The notes under the pieces were generated by a model. The model ran no database searches, was not told where the DNA came from, and was given only the letters and a program-made list of their open reading frames with translations. Position numbers and translations under genes: made by a program. 45,330 bases of DNA from positions 1-45,330 of the forward strand of contig JANQNJ010000136.1 in NCBI GenBank assembly GCA_028279645.1. The letters are read 5' to 3'. Shown in pieces: positions 1 through 8,421 of the stretch (positions within the stretch are counted from its first letter, which is position 1; the number at the start of each line of letters is the position of its first letter). This DNA comes from Thermoplasmatota archaeon. Lineage in GTDB: Archaea; Thermoplasmatota; JAKEGO01; JANQNJ01.

Positions 1-2
1 CC

Positions 3-350
3 AGCAGGCTTCCGGGCGATATGCCTCCGACCCCTCCGAGAAGAGAGCCGCCGGCAAGGACGCCGCCCCCACCCCGCCATGTCTCGGATGGCCGCGGACC
101 TTCCGGCCGCTCCCCGCCGCCGCCGTCGCGATTACCAGAGGGCTTCAGGCCCGATGACGCCCGTCCCCCTCCCAAGAGGAAGCGGGCCCCGCCGCCCCCG
201 CCCAAGCTTCCGGGCCGCCGGGAGACGCCGCCCCAGCCCGGAGCCGATCCCGGCTCCAGCATCTGTCCCAGATGCGGCGGGCCAGCAAGGTGGATCGAGT
301 CGTACAGCGGCTGGTTCTGCGACAAGTGCGACCGGTACGTTGACGTCTGA
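3..350 (+). CDS. C-terminal part of a protein cut by the window edge: Pro/Arg-rich linker followed by a C-terminal zinc ribbon
   Basis: Frame open to the window start; ends ...SICPRCGGPARWIESYSGWFCDKCDRYVDV (two CxxC knuckles) with stop at 348-350. Confidence 0.6.
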   Translation, partial: SRLPGDMPPTPPRREPPARTPPPPRHVSDGRGPSGRSPPPPSRLPEGFRPDDARPPPKRKRAPPPPPKLPGRRETPPQPGADPGSSICPRCGGPARWIESYSGWFCDKCDRYVDV

Positions 351-470
351 AGCCTTAGACGGAAGATGCTCCTAGGCGGCTCAGATACACCGTTTGTAAC
401 GATGCAGTTAATATTATATATCAGATTGAAAAAAATGATGGGCCAGACAAACAAAACGAATTTACGAAAC

Positions 471-480
471 TGTATAAATA
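471..480 (+). promoter_or_regulatory. TATA box for the downstream sensor gene
   Basis: cgaaacTGTATAAATA: purine-rich BRE-like sequence plus TATA, about 110 nt before the start, implying a long 5' UTR. Confidence 0.5.
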
Positions 481-589
481 CGATCCGGCTCCTAACTTGT
501 ACTGAAATGAGGTCGAGATACCGTTCGCTGGGACCCCTGGTTGTCACCGAACCTGTACAAAGGGCGTTCCTCCTGCGGGAGGCCGTCCA

Positions 590-3436
590 TTGATCATTCG
601 CAATTCTACAGCCGTCCTCGTCGCTGCTACCCTCTTGTTCCTGCTGGTCGTCGCTGCCTCCGCGACGGCGGACTTCATCGATGTCGAGCTGAGCATCGAA
701 GAGTTCGATGACGATGGCGTCGAGAACGATCTCGAGATATACGTATACCGGACGGACGACGAGCCCGCCGAGGGCGCCGAGATCGAGATCGACGAGAAGT
801 ATGTTGGAGACACGGACGAGGACGGCGCCTTTTTCTTGCACGACCTCTCCAAGGGCGACCATATCGTCCATATTCACTATGAGGACGGGGGTAATAAGTA
901 CAATACCGAGTTGAGGTTCGAGATCGAGAACGCTTCGGACGACGATGACAAGGAGTTCTTGATCGAGTTCGAGAAGTATCAGTCGAAGACCGATCCGTAC
1001 CTCTACGATATCGAGATTATCGCTTACCTGGACGACGAACCGGCCCAGTACGTCGACATCTGGTTCTCCGACTTCTACGAGGGCCACACCAACAAGCACG
1101 GCAAGCTGGTCGTATACGACACCAGTATACCCTGGATCATCGAGGCCGAATACGAGGACGGAGACGACTGGTATTACGATTACATACAGTTCTACGAGGG
1201 CCGGGATATGGAATATATCAAGGTCTGGGGCGAGGTGGTCGATGACGAGGGGGACCCCATCGAGGACGCCTTCGTTGATGTCTTTACCGAGTGGACCGAG
1301 GACATGAACCATACCGACGAATATGGGGAGTTCTATGTCGAGGTCGGTCCCGACTGGGCGGATGGTATGTGGGTGATAGCGAACGCGTCGGGATACGACA
1401 ACCACGCCATCTACTATCCAGAGATCGTGGACGAGCTCTGGATAGAGCTCTGGCCCTCCGAGGACGACACCTATATCGACGGACATATCATGGACTGGTG
1501 GACCGAGGAACCGATCGAGAACGCCCTCGTCGAGCTCTATCCGTACACCGACTGGGACTCATACGAGCTGGAGACCGGCGACGACGGGTACTTCGCGATC
1601 GACCTGGAGGGGGATGATTATTGGGTTATGTTCGAGTCATGGAACCACACAGACCTCGAGTTCGACCTATATCTGGAGAACGGTACAGGCTGGACCTTCG
1701 AGATCTACATGGACCACAAGGAGATCTTCCTGGAGGCCTGGATGGACTACAACAGCTCCTACACCCTCTGGGTCCAGGCTTTCCTGGAGTGGGAGCCGCT
1801 GGAGGGAGTCCCGATCTATATCGACGACCTAAAGGCGGGCATGACCGACGAGGACGGTCTCATCGAGATCAATCTGAACGGGTTCGGCGACGAGGCATTC
1901 GTCATCTCCACCTATCTGGACACCGATTCCTTCGCCGGATTGACCACGGACGACCTCCAGGCCCATCTGATGTTCGACCCGGAGGAGGAGGCCGAGTTCT
2001 TCGAGATCGAGGAGTTCGAGTATGCCGGTGGGGTCATCGAATGGGAATACCTCCCCGGCGATGAGGTATGGTTCTCCGTGAACCTCTGGAACAAGCACGG
2101 CCAGGAGTCAGATTTCGAGTTCTTCCTCGAGGACGGCACCTTCGGCATGCTCGAGAACGATACCCTGTGGTTGGAGGGATACGAGAAGGCCCTGGCCGAG
2201 ATCGGTCTGAAGCTCGACGAGGACCTCCGACCCGGTGAGTATACGGTCAACATCGAGGTCGACAGGGCCGGCATCGTTGAGAAGGTGCCGGTGAACATCA
2301 ACGTCAAGGCCCCGAACATCGACATGGCCTTCGACTTCGGCGAAGGCTTCATATCGACATCCTCCGGCGAGAAGATCAAACTTGGAGCATGGGACGACGA
2401 GGACTCATCGGATGGTAAGCCCGGTTCTGCCAGGTCTGAGGCCCGCGAGATCGACACCTCCTATTCGATGACCGTCAAGAACACCGGCCAGCTCAACGAG
2501 ACATTCATCTTCCTGGCCGACAGCGGATATGTTACCATCACGCCTTCGACCCTTCGATTATCACCCGGCCAGTCAAGCGACGTCGATGTCAGCGTGAACG
2601 TCGGAAAAGGAGATTACGACCAGCTTGCCGGCGATACCCTCGATTTCGACATAGCCGTCTCCACCAACAGGACCCAGACCGTCTTCCAGAACCTGAGCTT
2701 CCAGGTCGAGACGGAAGATCTCGGTTATTCGGGCAGCAGCAGCGTCCCGACGCCGTTCTACAAGACACCGTGGTTCGGCGTTATAATCGGCCTGAGCCTC
2801 GCCCTGTTCGGCTTCGTCCTGATGGGAGGCGAGGTCGCCCTGCTAGCATTCATCATCATGCTCCTCCCCTTGTACGCCAGGATCTCGGGAGAGAAGATCC
2901 TCGACAACGAGATCCGCGGTATGATCCGCGGATACATCATTGCGAATCCCGGGGACCATTACAGCTCCATAAAGAGAAATCTCGACCTCAAGAACGGGAC
3001 CCTGGCGTACCATTTACGGGTCCTGGAGAGGGAGGGCATCGTCCGTTCGACCAGGGAGGGCCGCTTCAGGCGGTTCTACATCGTCGGACAGCCCGTGGAG
3101 AAACCTACCGGCATTCCCCAGCTCTCTCCGTTCCAGAACAAGCTGCTCAGGCTGATCGAGAGGGATCCGGGCCTCACGCAGAAGGATATTTGCAGGACCA
3201 CCCGGAAGAAGCAGCAGCTGATCAACTATCACATACACAAGCTCAGGGACCTTGGCTTCATAACGCTGAAGAGATCGGGCCGCGAGACCCTGATCCACCC
3301 CGTCGAGGCAAAGGAGCCGTTCTCCTACTGCCCCTACTGCGAGGCCAAGCTGGAGCTTCCCAAGACCCCGAAGATCTGTCCCTACTGCGGCGAGAGGCTG
3401 AACCAGGAGCCGGACGGCCCGGAGGGGGATTTCTAG
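590..3436 (+). CDS. Membrane-spanning sensor/regulator: signal peptide, extracellular carboxypeptidase-regulatory-like beta-sandwich repeats, TM segment, two cytosolic wHTH domains, C-terminal zinc ribbon
   Basis: TTG start; hydrophobic N-terminus; acidic repeats (GEVVDDEGDPIEDAFVDVFTEWT..., GHIMDWWTEEPIENALVEL...); TM near WFGVIIGLSLALFGFVLMGGEVALLAFIIMLLPLYA; wHTH GDHYSSIKRNLDLKNGTLAYHLRVLEREGIVRSTREGRFRRFYIV and LTQKDICRTTRKKQQLINYHIHKLRDLGFI; zinc ribbon CPYCEAK...CPYCGERL. Confidence 0.85.
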   Translation: MIIRNSTAVLVAATLLFLLVVAASATADFIDVELSIEEFDDDGVENDLEIYVYRTDDEPAEGAEIEIDEKYVGDTDEDGAFFLHDLSKGDHIVHIHYEDGGNKYNTELRFEIENASDDDDKEFLIEFEKYQSKTDPYLYDIEIIAYLDDEPAQYVDIWFSDFYEGHTNKHGKLVVYDTSIPWIIEAEYEDGDDWYYDYIQFYEGRDMEYIKVWGEVVDDEGDPIEDAFVDVFTEWTEDMNHTDEYGEFYVEVGPDWADGMWVIANASGYDNHAIYYPEIVDELWIELWPSEDDTYIDGHIMDWWTEEPIENALVELYPYTDWDSYELETGDDGYFAIDLEGDDYWVMFESWNHTDLEFDLYLENGTGWTFEIYMDHKEIFLEAWMDYNSSYTLWVQAFLEWEPLEGVPIYIDDLKAGMTDEDGLIEINLNGFGDEAFVISTYLDTDSFAGLTTDDLQAHLMFDPEEEAEFFEIEEFEYAGGVIEWEYLPGDEVWFSVNLWNKHGQESDFEFFLEDGTFGMLENDTLWLEGYEKALAEIGLKLDEDLRPGEYTVNIEVDRAGIVEKVPVNINVKAPNIDMAFDFGEGFISTSSGEKIKLGAWDDEDSSDGKPGSARSEAREIDTSYSMTVKNTGQLNETFIFLADSGYVTITPSTLRLSPGQSSDVDVSVNVGKGDYDQLAGDTLDFDIAVSTNRTQTVFQNLSFQVETEDLGYSGSSSVPTPFYKTPWFGVIIGLSLALFGFVLMGGEVALLAFIIMLLPLYARISGEKILDNEIRGMIRGYIIANPGDHYSSIKRNLDLKNGTLAYHLRVLEREGIVRSTREGRFRRFYIVGQPVEKPTGIPQLSPFQNKLLRLIERDPGLTQKDICRTTRKKQQLINYHIHKLRDLGFITLKRSGRETLIHPVEAKEPFSYCPYCEAKLELPKTPKICPYCGERLNQEPDGPEGDF

Positions 3437-3508
3437 ACGTTCCGGACCCCGTTCGAGAGCGCCTCTGCACCTCATAACGATGATATCCGAGATACCCACA
3501 TTTCCACT

Positions 3509-3522
3509 GGAAACTTTATAAA
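3509..3522 (+). promoter_or_regulatory. BRE/TATA promoter of PAN
   Basis: GGAAACTTTATAAA upstream of the PAN start. Confidence 0.5.
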
Positions 3523-3579
3523 CCAGGAGCGATATTGCTTATTTCCTAGTGGGATGCGAGGCTCCCTGGATGTGATATA

Positions 3580-4803
3580 GTGGCAGACATCGACCTGGAC
3601 AAGGACTTCGGTTATTCCGGCATAGAGCGGATACCGACCATCGACGACCAGAAGGAACGCCAGGACGCCCTGATCAAGCTCGAGATCGAGAAGAAGAAGC
3701 TCGAGCGCGAGGTCCTGAGGCTCCAGGACGTCGTTCTGCAGCTCAACAGGGAGAACCAGAGGCTCAAGAACGAGCTGAAGCAGTTCCGGACGCCACCCCA
3801 GCTTGTCGGGACAATCGTGGACCTGCTCCACAACGGCAGGGCCCTTGTCAAGAACGGCACCGGCCAGACCTTCCTCGTATCGCTTTCCACCGAACTATCG
3901 ACCAAGACGCTCCAGGAGGGCGACCAGGTCTCCATGGACCGGAACAACCTCACTATCATCGATGTCCTACCTTCGTCCAAGGACCCGATAATCTCCGCTG
4001 CCGAGATTATCGAGAAGCCCACTGTGACCTACGAAGACATAGGCGGTCTGGAGGAACAGATCGTGGAGATCAAGGAGGCCGTGGAGCTTCCGCTGATCTC
4101 GCCACATCTGTTCGAGGAGGTAGGGATCAGGCCCCCGAAGGGCATTCTTCTCATAGGCCCGCCCGGTACCGGCAAGACGCTCCTGGCCAAGGCCGTGGCC
4201 AACACCACCGAGGCATCCTTCATCCGCCTTGTCGGCTCGGAGCTCGTTCAGAAGTTCATCGGCGAGGGCGGCAGACTCGTCCGCGAGCTGTTCCAGCTCG
4301 CCAAGGAGAAGCGCCCGGCCATCATATTCATCGACGAGATCGACGCCATCGGCGCCCGCCGCCTGAGCATGGACACGACCGGCGACAGGGAGGTCCAGAG
4401 GACGCTCATGCAGCTGCTCGCAGAGATGGACGGATTCGATCCCCTCAACAACATCTCGATCATCGCGGCCACCAACCGCCTGGACATCATCGACGAGGCC
4501 CTTCTGAGGCCCGGAAGGTTCGACAGGATCATCGAGATCGATCTGCCGGACAGGAAGGGCATCGAGGCGATCCTCGACATCCACACCAGGACGATGTCCA
4601 TCGGCAAGGGCGTTGACATCCCGAAGCTGGCCAAGGACATAGAGGGCGCTACGGGGGCCGACATCGCCGCCATCTGCATGGAGGCCGGCATGTTCGCCAT
4701 CCGCGACGACAGGACCAAGGTCAAGATGAAGGACTTCAAGAAGGCCATCGACAAGTACCTGAAGAAGGAGAAGATGTGCGAGGACGACCGGATGTTCCAT
4801 TGA
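3580..4803 (+). CDS. pan: Proteasome-activating nucleotidase PAN (AAA+ ATPase)
   Basis: N-terminal coiled coil, OB domain, Walker A GPPGTGKT, Walker [15 protein letters not shown]/Arg fingers LLRPGRFDR; about 407 aa, GTG start. Confidence 0.95.
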   Translation: MADIDLDKDFGYSGIERIPTIDDQKERQDALIKLEIEKKKLEREVLRLQDVVLQLNRENQRLKNELKQFRTPPQLVGTIVDLLHNGRALVKNGTGQTFLVSLSTELSTKTLQEGDQVSMDRNNLTIIDVLPSSKDPIISAAEIIEKPTVTYEDIGGLEEQIVEIKEAVELPLISPHLFEEVGIRPPKGILLIGPPGTGKTLLAKAVANTTEASFIRLVGSELVQKFIGEGGRLVRELFQLAKEKRPAIIFIDEIDAIGARRLSMDTTGDREVQRTLMQLLAEMDGFDPLNNISIIAATNRLDIIDEALLRPGRFDRIIEIDLPDRKGIEAILDIHTRTMSIGKGVDIPKLAKDIEGATGADIAAICMEAGMFAIRDDRTKVKMKDFKKAIDKYLKKEKMCEDDRMFH

Positions 4804-4937
4804 GGGCGTCCACTCTCCCATCAGGCCTAGGTCTCTGATATCATAACGATTGCTGCATTATAGCTTCAAGCTTTTTCCCGGCAAGAGCTCTAGATCACTT
4901 CTTTTAGACGGTTATTGGGGATTCTCTGGGCTGTTGC

Positions 4938-5750
4938 TCAATTAGGCTGCAGCGTTCCGGCGAACACCTGCCAGGCCAGAGCACTCTTGGCCACCAGGCT
5001 GAGTATGATGTACATCCTCTCACCGTAGAGATAATCCTTCCACTTCCCCCACTTCCTGTACTGAAGGAACATGTTCAGGGCGAAGCAGTTGAAGAAGACG
5101 CCGATGGACAGGTAGATCCAGTAGACGAAATCGGGCGGACCGCCCTCCCCGCCCCCCGCCCCCAGGAGGTGGATGGCTATGACTATCCAGGGCAGGATCC
5201 CGGCGATGCAGCCGAAGATGAACGGCCTCCAGTCGACCTTCTTCCTTCTCTGGTTCGCTATCTCCATGATCAGGCCGAATACGATCATGGTCGCGTTGGC
5301 GAAGAACAGCAGGAGAAGTGTGCCGCCGTCGTAGATCCCCACCAGCATGGCGATGAGGACGATCATCAGGGAGGCGCTCAGTGAGTATTCGTACCATCTG
5401 TACGGGTTCATACCCTTCCGTAGGTTCTTCTCGTAGCGCTCCGAGAGGGTGGTGGCGATGAGGAAGTGGGCGATCGCCGACATGAAAAGGAACAGGGCCA
5501 CCAGGGGTCCGAACCTGACGTCGATGATCGTCACCGTCTGGGATTCCAGCGCCTGGGTGGCCTCGTTGAACTTCAGGAAGCTCCTGGTAATCGGCAATGT
5601 GAAATCGTTGCTCAGGCCGAGCATGAGGGCTCCCTGGAGAGCGTGCAGCATTCCCATGACCAGGTTGAACCGCTTCAGACCGGTGAAACGCCTGCTTTCA
5701 TCGATGTGTCTGATAGACCGCTTCATTATATCACTTTCCGGCCGTCCCAC
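4938..5750 (-). CDS. Heliorhodopsin (7-TM retinal protein, inverted topology family)
   Basis: Hallmarks: TM1 MGMLHALQGALM, TM2 SAIAHFLIAT, TM3 RWYEYSLSASLMIVLIAM (counterion Glu), TM7 LSLVAKSALAWQVFAGTL (Schiff-base Lys codon at 4986-4988). Likely true start is ATG at 5726 (MKRSIRHIDESRRFTGLKRFN). Confidence 0.94.
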   Translation of the reverse strand: MGRPESDIMKRSIRHIDESRRFTGLKRFNLVMGMLHALQGALMLGLSNDFTLPITRSFLKFNEATQALESQTVTIIDVRFGPLVALFLFMSAIAHFLIATTLSERYEKNLRKGMNPYRWYEYSLSASLMIVLIAMLVGIYDGGTLLLLFFANATMIVFGLIMEIANQRRKKVDWRPFIFGCIAGILPWIVIAIHLLGAGGGEGGPPDFVYWIYLSIGVFFNCFALNMFLQYRKWGKWKDYLYGERMYIILSLVAKSALAWQVFAGTLQPN

Positions 5751-5846
5751 CCATGCGGGGACGGTCTCTCTACGGTTAACGATGGTCTCTGAACCTTTAA
5801 AAAGAACGCCTAATAAGGCCCGGGGCCGCGAACCACGTTCGATCGA

Positions 5847-6581
5847 TCAATCATCCTTCGAACCCAGATGCTTCAGTATCCCCTCTGCACGCTGCAGTTC
5901 CACCACCACCATGATCCGCTTGTATCCACCGGATAGCTGCTTAAGCTTGTGCGCAACGTAGTGCTCCCTGCGTTTCTCCAGGTTCGCATAGCCCTTGACC
6001 TTGTTCACCGTCCGATCCCACTCGATGACGAAATCCTCAGGCGTTTCGGCCTGAAAGCGCTTCCTTCTCAGCCTCTTCTGGCGTACCGAATGGCGGATCA
6101 GGTCGCTGGCTCTCACCGCATCTACGTACATGTCGGCATAGTCGACCTCGTTCATGTCCACCGCACGCGCCGGGATCCCCTTCTTCCTGGCCAGACGGAG
6201 CGCGACCATCAGGTCCGGTGGCGGGAGCTTGACCCTCCCGAACCTGGAGAGCTTGTCGGAATAGATCCTCTCGTAGTTGCTCATACTGTCGTCCAGGTGC
6301 TCCTCGAGGTCGTATTCCTCCTCATCCTCGTAGTATTCCTCCTCCTCGTCGTCCTCATCGGCCTCTTCATCCCCCCATTCCATGTCGAAACCGGGCTTCC
6401 AGCCCTCTATCAGGGCATGGAGCCCCTTCAACTCCTCCGGCGATATCTGGAGGGCCACGAGGTCGGGATCGACCTCGTTGATGATCTTCCTAAGCCTGGG
6501 TCCTTCGCTGACCAGGCCTCTGACCGTGCCTACGACGGTAATTTCCGTATCCTCAACCACCACTTTCTCGGAGAACGTCAC
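5847..6581 (-). CDS. Divergent TraB/PrgY-like protein with a long acidic insertion
   Basis: ITVVGTVRGLVSEGPRLRKIINEVDPDLVALQISPEE resembles the TraB start; later LPPPDLMVALRLARKKGIPARAVDMNEVDYADMY; acidic stretch WGDEEADEDDEEEEYYEDEEEYDLEEHLDD. Confidence 0.5.
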   Translation of the reverse strand: MTFSEKVVVEDTEITVVGTVRGLVSEGPRLRKIINEVDPDLVALQISPEELKGLHALIEGWKPGFDMEWGDEEADEDDEEEEYYEDEEEYDLEEHLDDSMSNYERIYSDKLSRFGRVKLPPPDLMVALRLARKKGIPARAVDMNEVDYADMYVDAVRASDLIRHSVRQKRLRRKRFQAETPEDFVIEWDRTVNKVKGYANLEKRREHYVAHKLKQLSGGYKRIMVVVELQRAEGILKHLGSKDD

Positions 6582-6605
6582 AATATCACCAAAAAGAGGG
6601 GAATT

Positions 6606-7214
6606 CTATTGGCCTATCTCCCGTCTGACGACCTCTCCTCCAGGCTCCGTTTCGGCGAAAACGGTGGCTGAGAAACGCAGGAACTTCGTTCTTCCGTCCC
6701 TCCAGGAGTCGGGTTGGAGCTCCGCCTTCATACAGGTATGGGACAGGAACGTCTTGGCATCCCAGTTGTAATCGGTCGCAACCTGGGGCAGCAGAAGCCC
6801 TCTGTGGTATCCACTCTCTGCGATAAGACCGTCCCTTCCGATGACGATCTCGTTCGCGTAGTTGTCAGGCCCTCCAGGTATCGGTTCGGGCGGAGTGAGA
6901 ATCGAGACCTCGATGACGACGTTGGCCAGTTCGGCCGGGTCCAGAGGCGGGAACCTAGGGTCCCTCGTGGCGCTCTGGCCGACCTCCATGATGACCTTCT
7001 TCAATGGATAGACCGGCTCTATATAGCCTATGCAGCCCCGGAGATCGTCGGATGGATGGGTGTTTATTGTGACAAAAGCGCCATAATGGTCGTCGAAGAG
7101 CTCCGGAAGGCCTCCTGCAAGGGCATCACTGTCGATCCTGCCGGTCCTCGTGAACTCCTCCACAACGCTTCTGGCCAGTCTCACGGCCCTCTCGCCCACG
7201 TCCAGGTCGATCAT
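6606..7214 (-). CDS. AMMECR1 domain protein
   Basis: GAFVTINTHPSDDLRGCIGYIEPVYPLKKVIMEVGQSATRDPRFPPL, the LRGCIGY signature of AMMECR1. Confidence 0.93.
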   Translation of the reverse strand: MIDLDVGERAVRLARSVVEEFTRTGRIDSDALAGGLPELFDDHYGAFVTINTHPSDDLRGCIGYIEPVYPLKKVIMEVGQSATRDPRFPPLDPAELANVVIEVSILTPPEPIPGGPDNYANEIVIGRDGLIAESGYHRGLLLPQVATDYNWDAKTFLSHTCMKAELQPDSWRDGRTKFLRFSATVFAETEPGGEVVRREIGQ

Positions 7215-7240
7215 GCTCCGGAAATCCGCCGTCGCCCTAT

Positions 7241-8368
7241 TTAATCGTTGGGTTCAGGCTCTGGTGAGGCCTTCTCGGCTGGCGGGCCGCTCTGGTTGGG
7301 CGCCTCCTCCTCCTTCCCCGATGGTTCCGCCGCCTCCCCTTCTGCTTTATCCCCCCGGTCTCCCTCATTAACTTCTTCATCGCCATTGTTCTTTGTATTA
7401 ACCCCCTCACCGTCCTTCTTACCGTCGACGTCCTCGGATTTGGGGGATAATTCCTCCTTCTTCCCCTCTTCCCGCTTCTCGCCGCCCTTCTTCCCTTTCT
7501 TGCCCTTGGAACCCTTCTTTTTCGGCGCCTTCCGGGCTATCTCCTTGTTGGCAACGAACATGAACCAGAGGATGAACAGGATCATGACGAAGATAAGCTG
7601 GCCCTCCCGCCAGAAGTACGAGTGGAAGTCGTCCCAGGCGTAGTCCCAGCCCCAGCGGATGGCCAGGAAGTGGATCATGAGCACCCGGACGATGTTCTCG
7701 ATGAATATCACGCCGCTGAGCAGGAACGCCCACTTGATGCGCTTTCTCAGGGCTATACCGCCGAACCCAAGGACCAGGACGCTGATGAACACCATCTCCT
7801 GAAAACCGGCGCATTCGGGCGACATGGTGATAACACGGTCGTCGAGGTCGTCGTACTTCAGGTCCAGCTTCCATGGTGTGTCATCCGGACCGATCTCGAC
7901 GGGTACTCCAGCAGCCGACTGGAGCTCGTACACGACCCTGGTCTCCACGACCTGGAGCGGTAACAGGGCATAATCATGGCTGGAGACATAGGTCCTCACC
8001 CCGACCATGAGCGGTAGGATGATCATGAGAAGGAAGATGAAGTTCACGGCGAAGCCCAGTGCGAAGTCGACGCCGTCGTTCCCGGTTCTGGGCGTGACCG
8101 CACGAACGACCTTCTTCCATTTCGCCTCGATCCTCTCAAGGGCGCCCTGTTCCTTCTCCTCCTCTTTTGGCCTCCTCTTGTTGGTAGCAGGCGCTTTATT
8201 GGTCCGTTTGGAGCCCCCCACCCCCTTCTTCACGGGCGTTGTCCCCTTCTTTTTATCGCTGGAACCAGCCTTTACATCGACCTTTACATCTACCTTCGTC
8301 TCATTGATCCCGGCATTGTCCTGGCTGGATACGGCACCTTCCTGGTCTGGGCCAGGTTCTGGACCCAT
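7241..8368 (-). CDS. Archaeosortase/exosortase family transpeptidase with charged low-complexity N- and C-terminal extensions
   Basis: Multi-TM core with catalytic Cys in SPECAGFQEMVFISVLVL (Cys codon at 7811-7813), Arg in FIENIVRVLMIHFLA, His in WDDFHSYFWREGQLIFV. Confidence 0.87.
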   Translation of the reverse strand: MGPEPGPDQEGAVSSQDNAGINETKVDVKVDVKAGSSDKKKGTTPVKKGVGGSKRTNKAPATNKRRPKEEEKEQGALERIEAKWKKVVRAVTPRTGNDGVDFALGFAVNFIFLLMIILPLMVGVRTYVSSHDYALLPLQVVETRVVYELQSAAGVPVEIGPDDTPWKLDLKYDDLDDRVITMSPECAGFQEMVFISVLVLGFGGIALRKRIKWAFLLSGVIFIENIVRVLMIHFLAIRWGWDYAWDDFHSYFWREGQLIFVMILFILWFMFVANKEIARKAPKKKGSKGKKGKKGGEKREEGKKEELSPKSEDVDGKKDGEGVNTKNNGDEEVNEGDRGDKAEGEAAEPSGKEEEAPNQSGPPAEKASPEPEPND

Positions 8369-8421
8369 ATCTGACGATTCTCGCCGGATTATAAGTATCT
8401 AACCCCCACCGATGTCCTATC

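Noticed and set aside
366-593. 75-aa ORF upstream of the sensor gene
   Set aside because: Spans the promoter TATA and the SD hairpin; unlikely to be coding.
3967-4821. 284-aa minus-strand ORF over PAN
   Set aside because: Antisense to conserved AAA+ coding sequence; no independent support.
5949-6671. 240-aa plus-strand ORF
   Set aside because: Antisense to the TraB-like gene; hydrophobic run is the complement of its acidic stretch.
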